A stretch of 11,033 nt of DNA from Clostridiales bacterium (lineage in GTDB: Bacteria > Bacillota > Clostridia > WRLR01): the NCBI GenBank assembly GCA_031263625.1, contig JAISFK010000090.1:1-11033 (forward strand), written 5' to 3'. Positions 7,003 to 11,033 of the stretch are shown piece after piece. A model generated the notes under the pieces. The model was not told the origin of the DNA. It did not search any database and saw only the letters and a program-made list of their open reading frames with translations. The translations under genes and the position numbers were made by a program. Numbering within the stretch: position 1 is the first letter of the stretch; the number at the start of each line of letters is the position of its first letter.

Positions 7003-7877
7003 TACCCCTTTATCGAGCCAACCATGACGCCCTTCACGAAGTATTTTTGCAAAAACGGGTAGATCACGGCTATGGGCGCCACGGTTATTACGACGAGGGC
7101 CATTTTGATGTTTTCCGAGATCTGCGACGTGGCCGAGTCGATGAACTGCAGCGCCTCCGGGCGGGACTGGATCAGCACCTCCCTGAGTATGACCTGGATG
7201 GGTATGAAGTCCCGACGGTTCAGGAAGTAGATGGCCGGTATGATGCTGTTCCAGTAGCCCACGGCGTAGAACAGCGTGACCGTGGCGATGACCGGCATGG
7301 AGAGCGGCAGGTAGATCTTCGCGAAAATAGTGAAGTGCCGCGCCCCGTCCACCATGGCGCTTTCCTCGAGGCTCCTCGGAACCGCCTGAAGGAAGTTGCG
7401 CATGATGATCATGTTGTAGGTGCTGATGGCGTATGGGATCATCATGGCCCATATGGTGTCGATCATGCCCAGGGACTTCACGACGAGGTAAAAGGGGATC
7501 AGCCCGCCGTTAAAGAGCATCGTGACGACGATAAACAGTGTCATGGTTTTCCGGCCCGGCAGATAGGGCTTTGAGAGCACGTAGGCTCCCATGGTCGTGA
7601 GGGCCATGCTCAGCAGGGTCCCCGCGACCGTAATAAAGGCGCTGTTTCCGAGCGCGCTGGAAACGCCCTTCGTGCCGATGACGAACTCGTAGGCGGCCAG
7701 GGAGAGCTGGTCGGGCCACAGCAGCATGCCCTGACTGAAAATATGCGCCACGGACGAAACCGAGCCCACGGCGATGTACCAGAACGGATACAGCGTCACA
7801 AGCAGGATGAACGCCATGAACAGCGTGTTCAGCGCGGCAAAGAGCGTTTCGCCGGGCGTCTTGCGATAGCTTTTCAC
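7002..7877 (-). CDS. Sugar ABC transporter permease (YtcP/LplC-like)
   Basis: 291 aa integral membrane protein of the MalG-like permease class. Hydrophobic segments fall at about 18-37, 78-101, 112-132, 140-160, 194-212 and 256-275, giving six helices. The cytoplasmic EAA loop, which docks the ATPase, reads EESAMVDGARHF (171-182) with the conserved Gly178, followed by a Leu-Pro pair. The C-terminus ends FVKGVMVGSIKG, as is usual for YtcP-type proteins. The start is GTG at 7877, overlapping the TGA of the upstream permease in the classic 4-base GTGA arrangement, so the two are translationally coupled and should be made in equal amounts. No ATG is available before residue 21, inside the first helix. 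The reading frame stays open upstream to 8717, but that stretch is a shadow of the first permease. It pairs with the upstream permease to form the membrane channel. Confidence 0.92.
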   Translation of the reverse strand: MKSYRKTPGETLFAALNTLFMAFILLVTLYPFWYIAVGSVSSVAHIFSQGMLLWPDQLSLAAYEFVIGTKGVSSALGNSAFITVAGTLLSMALTTMGAYVLSKPYLPGRKTMTLFIVVTMLFNGGLIPFYLVVKSLGMIDTIWAMMIPYAISTYNMIIMRNFLQAVPRSLEESAMVDGARHFTIFAKIYLPLSMPVIATVTLFYAVGYWNSIIPAIYFLNRRDFIPIQVILREVLIQSRPEALQFIDSATSQISENIKMALVVITVAPIAVIYPFLQKYFVKGVMVGSIKG

Positions 7878-8836
7878 CAGATCCCACCCCCATCCGAAAC
7901 GCGCTTGGATATCGCGTTGGTTATCAAGATCAGCGCAAACCCCACCACCGACTTGAACAGGCCCACTGCGGCCGCCAGCGAGAAATTGTTCGTGGAGGAA
8001 AGCCCGACGCGGTAGATGTAGTACTCTATGGTTTCGCCGACGCTCAGAACCGTGGCGTTGGCCATGATGAAAATCTGCTCGAAGTTGGAGTTGAGTATGG
8101 TTCCGACCTGAAGGATGAGCATGACCACGACCACGTTGCTGATGGAGGGGATGGTTATGCTCCAAATCCTGCGGAAGCGCTTGGCGCCGTCGATGGTGGC
8201 CGCCTCGTAAAGCTCCTCGTCCACCCCCGCTATGGCCGCCAGGTACACGATGGCCCCCCAGCCCAGCCCCTTCCAGACGCTGGAGATAACGAGGATCCAG
8301 CGGAAGTAGCGCCCCTCGCCCAGAAAGTTCACGGGCGAGCCGCCGAAGAAGCGGACGATGTAGTTCACAATGCCCGTGGAGGGCGACAGCATCATGTAAA
8401 ACAGGCTGCCGGCTATGGTCCAGGAGATGAAGTGGGGCAGGTAGCTCACCGTCTGGACGAAGCGCTTGCCAATCAGCGAGCGGATCTCGTTGAGCAGCAG
8501 GGCGAATATGATCGGCGCGGGAAAGGCGAACGCGAGGTTCATGAGGCTGATGATTATCGTGTTCGCGAACGTGGAGCGGAAAGCCGGGCTGGAGATGAAG
8601 CGGCTGAAATTTTTCATGCCCACCCAGTCGCTGGCCCAAATGCCCCGCAGCACCTTGAAGTCCTTGAAGGCGATGACGATGCCGCCCATGGGGGCGTAGC
8701 AAAAGATGGCGTACCACGCCACGATGGGCAAAAACAGCAGATAAAGCTCCCAGTGCTTCTGTAGCGCCCTGGCGAAGCGGGCGGGCAGGCTGAGCCCGCC
8801 GCTCGCGCTCGCGGATTGTTCCGCCAAATTGCCCAC
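7874..8836 (-). CDS. Sugar ABC transporter permease (LplB-like)
   Basis: 320 aa integral membrane protein of the MalF-like, LplB subfamily. The family-typical N-terminus carries a short polar leader and then LYLLFLPIVAWYAIFCYAPM (from residue 31), followed by GGIVIAFKDF. Further hydrophobic segments are at about 93-115, 131-150, 181-203, 233-250 and 285-305. The EAA loop reads EAATIDGAKRFRR (211-223) with conserved Gly217, then a Pro-containing ITIP, the contact site for the ATPase. I chose GTG at 8836 because GGAGG lies exactly 7 nt upstream; the in-frame TTG at 8851 overlaps that ribosome site. It is the first gene after the 229-bp intergenic region and so probably the first of the transporter operon. 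No ATP-binding subunit is encoded in the window; this subfamily commonly uses a shared MsmX-type ATPase encoded elsewhere. Confidence 0.92.
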   Translation of the reverse strand: MGNLAEQSASASGGLSLPARFARALQKHWELYLLFLPIVAWYAIFCYAPMGGIVIAFKDFKVLRGIWASDWVGMKNFSRFISSPAFRSTFANTIIISLMNLAFAFPAPIIFALLLNEIRSLIGKRFVQTVSYLPHFISWTIAGSLFYMMLSPSTGIVNYIVRFFGGSPVNFLGEGRYFRWILVISSVWKGLGWGAIVYLAAIAGVDEELYEAATIDGAKRFRRIWSITIPSISNVVVVMLILQVGTILNSNFEQIFIMANATVLSVGETIEYYIYRVGLSSTNNFSLAAAVGLFKSVVGFALILITNAISKRVSDGGGIW

Positions 8837-8843
8837 CGTATCA

Positions 8844-8848
8844 CCTCC
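8844..8848 (-). promoter_or_regulatory. Ribosome binding site of the first permease
   Basis: GGAGG within the minus-strand run GGGAGGTGA lies 7 nt before GTG at 8836. This fixes the start at GTG rather than at the TTG at 8851, which lies upstream of the ribosome site. Confidence 0.8.
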
Positions 8849-8866
8849 CAAATTAACCCGAATTGG

Positions 8867-8894
8867 CTATAGTTTTTCCATAGTTTTTCTATGG
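8867..8894. promoter_or_regulatory. Operator-like array: three half-sites at 11-bp spacing
   Basis: On the plus strand CTATAG (8867-8872), CCATAG (8878-8883) and CTATGG (8889-8894) are each separated by TTTTT. The second and third form a perfect inverted repeat with 6-bp arms and a 5-bp spacer. The 11-bp period puts all three half-sites and both T tracts on one face of the helix. It lies about 30-55 bp downstream of the candidate transcription start, which would suit repression or a second regulator better than classical activation. Confidence 0.4.
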
Positions 8895-8928
8895 GTATAT
8901 TCACTTGCGCTCAATCCATTTGAAAAAC

Positions 8929-8957
8929 AGTTTAGTCTATATTTACCAAGCAGACAA
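8929..8957 (-). promoter_or_regulatory. Candidate sigma-A promoter of the transporter operon
   Basis: On the minus strand TTGTCT (8952-8957) and TAAACT (8929-8934) are separated by exactly 17 bp, each matching 4 of 6 consensus positions. The predicted start of transcription is near 8922. The imperfect boxes fit a promoter that needs an activator. It is the best candidate in an AT-rich spacer, but such matches also arise by chance. Confidence 0.45.
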
Positions 8958-9025
8958 TACCCAAGGTTTATGAAAGGTATCATTTTTTATGGTGCAGGAA
9001 TAGAAGGCGCCGGATCCATGCCTTT

Positions 9026-9056
9026 GCGCGAAAAGGCGCCGCGAAAGGCGCCGCGC
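9026..9056 (-). terminator. Candidate intrinsic terminator after the mannosidase gene
   Basis: Ten bases after the mannosidase stop, read on the minus strand, two GGCGCC copies (9047-9052 and 9035-9040) flank the loop TTTCGC and are followed by TTTT. Outer arms GCGCG and CGCGC can extend the pairing around the T run. The stem is very GC-rich but only 6 bp in its core, and the T run is short, so termination may be partial. Confidence 0.45.
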
Positions 9057-9065
9057 AGCCTGCCG

Positions 9066-11033
9066 TCACGGACAGAATCGCGCGCTCAAAATTTCGTAGG
9101 GCCGCAGCGTCACGGCGAAGCCGTCGCCGGCCCGCTCCAGCCGGGACAGCCGCTCCTCGTTCAGGCCGCACAGCCAGGCATCCTCGCAGCCCGGATACCG
9201 TATCGCGCAGGCCGCTTCCTCGCCGCCGCCCTCCCAGAGCCGCAGAATCATCCCGTCGCCGTCCTCGGCGGGCTTCAGCGCGGAAAACCCCACGCTGTCC
9301 GGCAGCTCCGACAGATCCAAGCCCGGCGCCGTCGCCGCCGTTGCCGCCGCGCCGACCTCCAGCAGCGGGTGGTGCAGGGTTTCCGTCAGGCGCAGGATAT
9401 GGCCGGTCCGCCAGTCGCCCCTGTGCAGGCGCAGGCTAAAGGCAAAGCGGTGGGTTCCGCGCTCATGGGCCGTGGGCTCGTGGATGACGCCGTCCACGGG
9501 GGCCAAGTCCCAGCAGATCGCGCCACATTCCAGATTGCTCTCGTCAGGCGTATGCAAGAGGTTGATGACAAATTCGCGCCCATCCCAGCGTATGCCATGG
9601 AGCCCCTCGTGAACCACGGAAACGCCAAAATTGCCGTCTCCCGCAGAGACAAAGCGCAGAGAAGGCCACTCGCCGCCCCTGTTTTCCGAAAAAGGCTGGC
9701 AGCGCGGCTCGTAAACCGGGCGGGGCCATACGGCAAAGGGCGTCTCGTAGCAGGCGCGATCGCTCTCGAAGGGCGTGGGAATCACGGCGGAGAGATCGCA
9801 GCCGCTGCCCGTCCAGTCGATCCGGTAGAGGAAGTCCACACGGTCCTCGCCCTGCCACAGGCGTATTTCCCGCTCCCACAGGCAGCTGACGTCCGGGTTC
9901 CAGTCTGTGCCGCGAAGCGCCCCCCGTGTGATCGCGCGCTGCAAGGGGCCGCCGGCTTCTACGAATTGCTCGGTCACGCTGTCCGCGGGCTTGACGCGGC
10001 CCGTCGGCTGGGCCGTCCAGAAGCCGCCCTTGTCCTCCCGCACGATCAGCCCGCCAACAGGGCCTTCCAAGCAAAGGCCGCCCGCGCGCAGGGATTCAAG
10101 GCGCAGATTTGCGCCGTCCTGCAGCCGGATGCGGCAGAGGCCGTTCTCAATGCTGTCCGTCTCCGTCCGCTCCGGCTTGGGCGCCTGAACGCCGCTGCGG
10201 ACCGTGAGCGCCGCCGTGTCCAGCGCCGCCACGTCGGGGAGCAACGCGTATAGCGTTCCGTCCAGCGCGACTTGAGGAAGCGGTTCCCCGTTGTGGCTGA
10301 CCGCGCCCGCCGCGCCCCCATCGCCCGTGCCCGCCGCTCCTGTTGCGCCCGCTGCGCCCGCGCCCCAATCGGCCGCCACGTCTGCGCCCCATATGCCCGC
10401 CGCGCCCGCCGCGCCCGCGAGCGCAACCAGCCCCCCGCGCCGATAGGGCAACGGATTGAAGACGCGCCGCTCCGCCGCTGTTTCCTGAGGAAGCAGCGGG
10501 GCGCAGAGCGCGTCCAGTTGCGCCTCGGCCGCGTCAAAGCGCCCCATAATTTCAAAGAACGCGCTGGCGCTGACGCAGCCGCACATGGCGTCGTGGAACT
10601 GGTTGAGCAGCAGCTCGCGCCACACCGGCTCCAGGCTCGCGCCCTCCCGACCGCCCGCCCGCGCCTCGGCCGGCAGGCAGCACATCAGGGCCTCCATGGA
10701 CAGTAGCCGGTTTTGCAGCCGGGTGTTTCGCCGCTTGATGTCCGAGCGGGTGGTGTAGCAGCCTGTGAACAGGGGATTGAACTCACCGGCGTACCGCGGC
10801 AGCTCGATTTCGCCGGACGCGACGAGCGCGTCCAGCTTGTCAAAATAGGATTTCAGCGTGCCGAAAGCGACGGTCGCGCCCTCGCAGCTCTCGGCGAGGC
10901 CGATCAGGCCCTCCAATACGTTCCGGCGGGGCATGACCTCCTCGGAGGTGATCCAGGCCGCAGAGAGCGGCGTTTCCGGCGCCGCCTGCGCAATGCGCTC
11001 CTTCACCCGGTTTATGACCCAATCGGTGTGCAT
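9066..11033 (-). CDS. Alpha-mannosidase, glycoside hydrolase family 38 (partial)
   Basis: 655 residues are visible and the 5' end runs off the right edge. GH38 enzymes are roughly 850-1050 aa, so the N-terminal catalytic part with the Asp nucleophile is mostly outside. Visible GH38 signatures in order: the end of the catalytic barrel, the stretch EFNPLFTGCYTTRSDIKRRN (GH38 members usually have a Tyr-Thr-Ser/Thr-Arg followed by Lys and Asn here), then the helical domain with LLLNQFHDAMCGC. The His of that QFHD motif (147th visible residue) corresponds to the zinc ligand in the QHHD motif of animal GH38 enzymes. The C-terminal beta-rich domains follow (EFVINLLHTP, PFAVWPRP). A Gly/Ala-rich insert lies at about visible residues 201-244. 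It is probably cytosolic, cleaving alpha-mannosides taken up by the neighbouring transporter, though its N-terminus cannot be checked for a signal peptide. A candidate terminator follows its TGA stop. Confidence 0.88.
   Translation of the reverse strand: MHTDWVINRVKERIAQAAPETPLSAAWITSEEVMPRRNVLEGLIGLAESCEGATVAFGTLKSYFDKLDALVASGEIELPRYAGEFNPLFTGCYTTRSDIKRRNTRLQNRLLSMEALMCCLPAEARAGGREGASLEPVWRELLLNQFHDAMCGCVSASAFFEIMGRFDAAEAQLDALCAPLLPQETAAERRVFNPLPYRRGGLVALAGAAGAAGIWGADVAADWGAGAAGATGAAGTGDGGAAGAVSHNGEPLPQVALDGTLYALLPDVAALDTAALTVRSGVQAPKPERTETDSIENGLCRIRLQDGANLRLESLRAGGLCLEGPVGGLIVREDKGGFWTAQPTGRVKPADSVTEQFVEAGGPLQRAITRGALRGTDWNPDVSCLWEREIRLWQGEDRVDFLYRIDWTGSGCDLSAVIPTPFESDRACYETPFAVWPRPVYEPRCQPFSENRGGEWPSLRFVSAGDGNFGVSVVHEGLHGIRWDGREFVINLLHTPDESNLECGAICWDLAPVDGVIHEPTAHERGTHRFAFSLRLHRGDWRTGHILRLTETLHHPLLEVGAAATAATAPGLDLSELPDSVGFSALKPAEDGDGMILRLWEGGGEEAACAIRYPGCEDAWLCGLNEERLSRLERAGDGFAVTLRPYEILSARFCP

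Larger units (their letters stand above)
8837..9065 (-). other. Intergenic region, start of the transporter operon
   Basis: This 229-bp stretch separates the mannosidase stop from the first permease start and is much richer in A and T than the genes on either side. In transcription order it holds the candidate terminator hairpin, a candidate sigma-A promoter, a leader of roughly 85 nt containing three 11-bp-spaced half-sites, and a strong ribosome site. I see no RNA gene or recognisable riboswitch in it. Confidence 0.8.

Noticed and set aside
6942..7004. CRISPR array
   Set aside because: Only two 22-bp copies with a 10-bp gap and no spacer-like unique sequence or cas genes.
7878..8717. Extension of the second permease frame far upstream of GTG 7877
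   Set aside because: This stretch is the out-of-frame reading of the first permease, with no membrane-protein pattern; the GTGA overlap gives the natural start.
8905..8914. TTGAGCGCAA near-palindrome as a catabolite-repression (cre) site
   Set aside because: It is a 10-bp near-palindrome centred on GC rather than the CG of cre sites and does not match the 14-bp cre pattern.

Overview
All seven protein-coding genes lie on the minus strand, so transcription runs from the right edge of the window to the left. The DNA is GC-rich. The lipoprotein signal followed by a Ser/Thr/Ala/Glu-rich linker, strong AGGAGG-type ribosome sites, and the LplB/YtcP-type permeases paired with a YesM/YesN-type two-component system all point to a Bacillota (Firmicutes), most likely a high-GC Clostridia-like or Paenibacillus-like lineage. 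This placement is inferred from family style, not from a marker gene.

Layout in transcription order: (1) the C-terminal two thirds of a GH38 alpha-mannosidase (9066-11033, 5' end outside the window), followed by a hairpin that may be a terminator; (2) a 229-bp intergenic region with a candidate promoter and three 6-bp half-sites spaced exactly 11 bp apart; (3) two sugar-ABC-transporter permeases with a 4-bp GTGA overlap; (4) a 108-bp spacer with a 22-bp direct repeat and an imperfect hairpin; (5) a solute-binding lipoprotein; (6) a 114-bp spacer with a perfect 13-bp-stem hairpin; (7) a YesM-like sensor histidine kinase whose end overlaps the start of (8) a YesN-like AraC-type response regulator; (9) a Gfo/Idh/MocA-family oxidoreductase ending 7 bases from the left edge.

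Functionally this reads as a glycan-use locus. The kinase senses something outside the cell and the regulator probably activates the transporter genes. The binding protein and two permeases import a saccharide, energised by an ATPase encoded elsewhere, as is usual for this subfamily. The mannosidase and the oxidoreductase process the imported sugar. An alpha-mannoside substrate is suggested only by the neighbouring GH38 gene.

I see no new class of system here. The unusual things are: (a) repeat-derived Gly/Ala/Pro-rich inserts in five of the seven proteins, including one in the ATP-lid region of the kinase and a (Tyr-Gly)6 tract in its extracellular domain; (b) RNA hairpins on both sides of the binding-protein gene, which could set its level apart from its operon partners; and (c) the 11-bp-phased operator-like array before the first permease gene.
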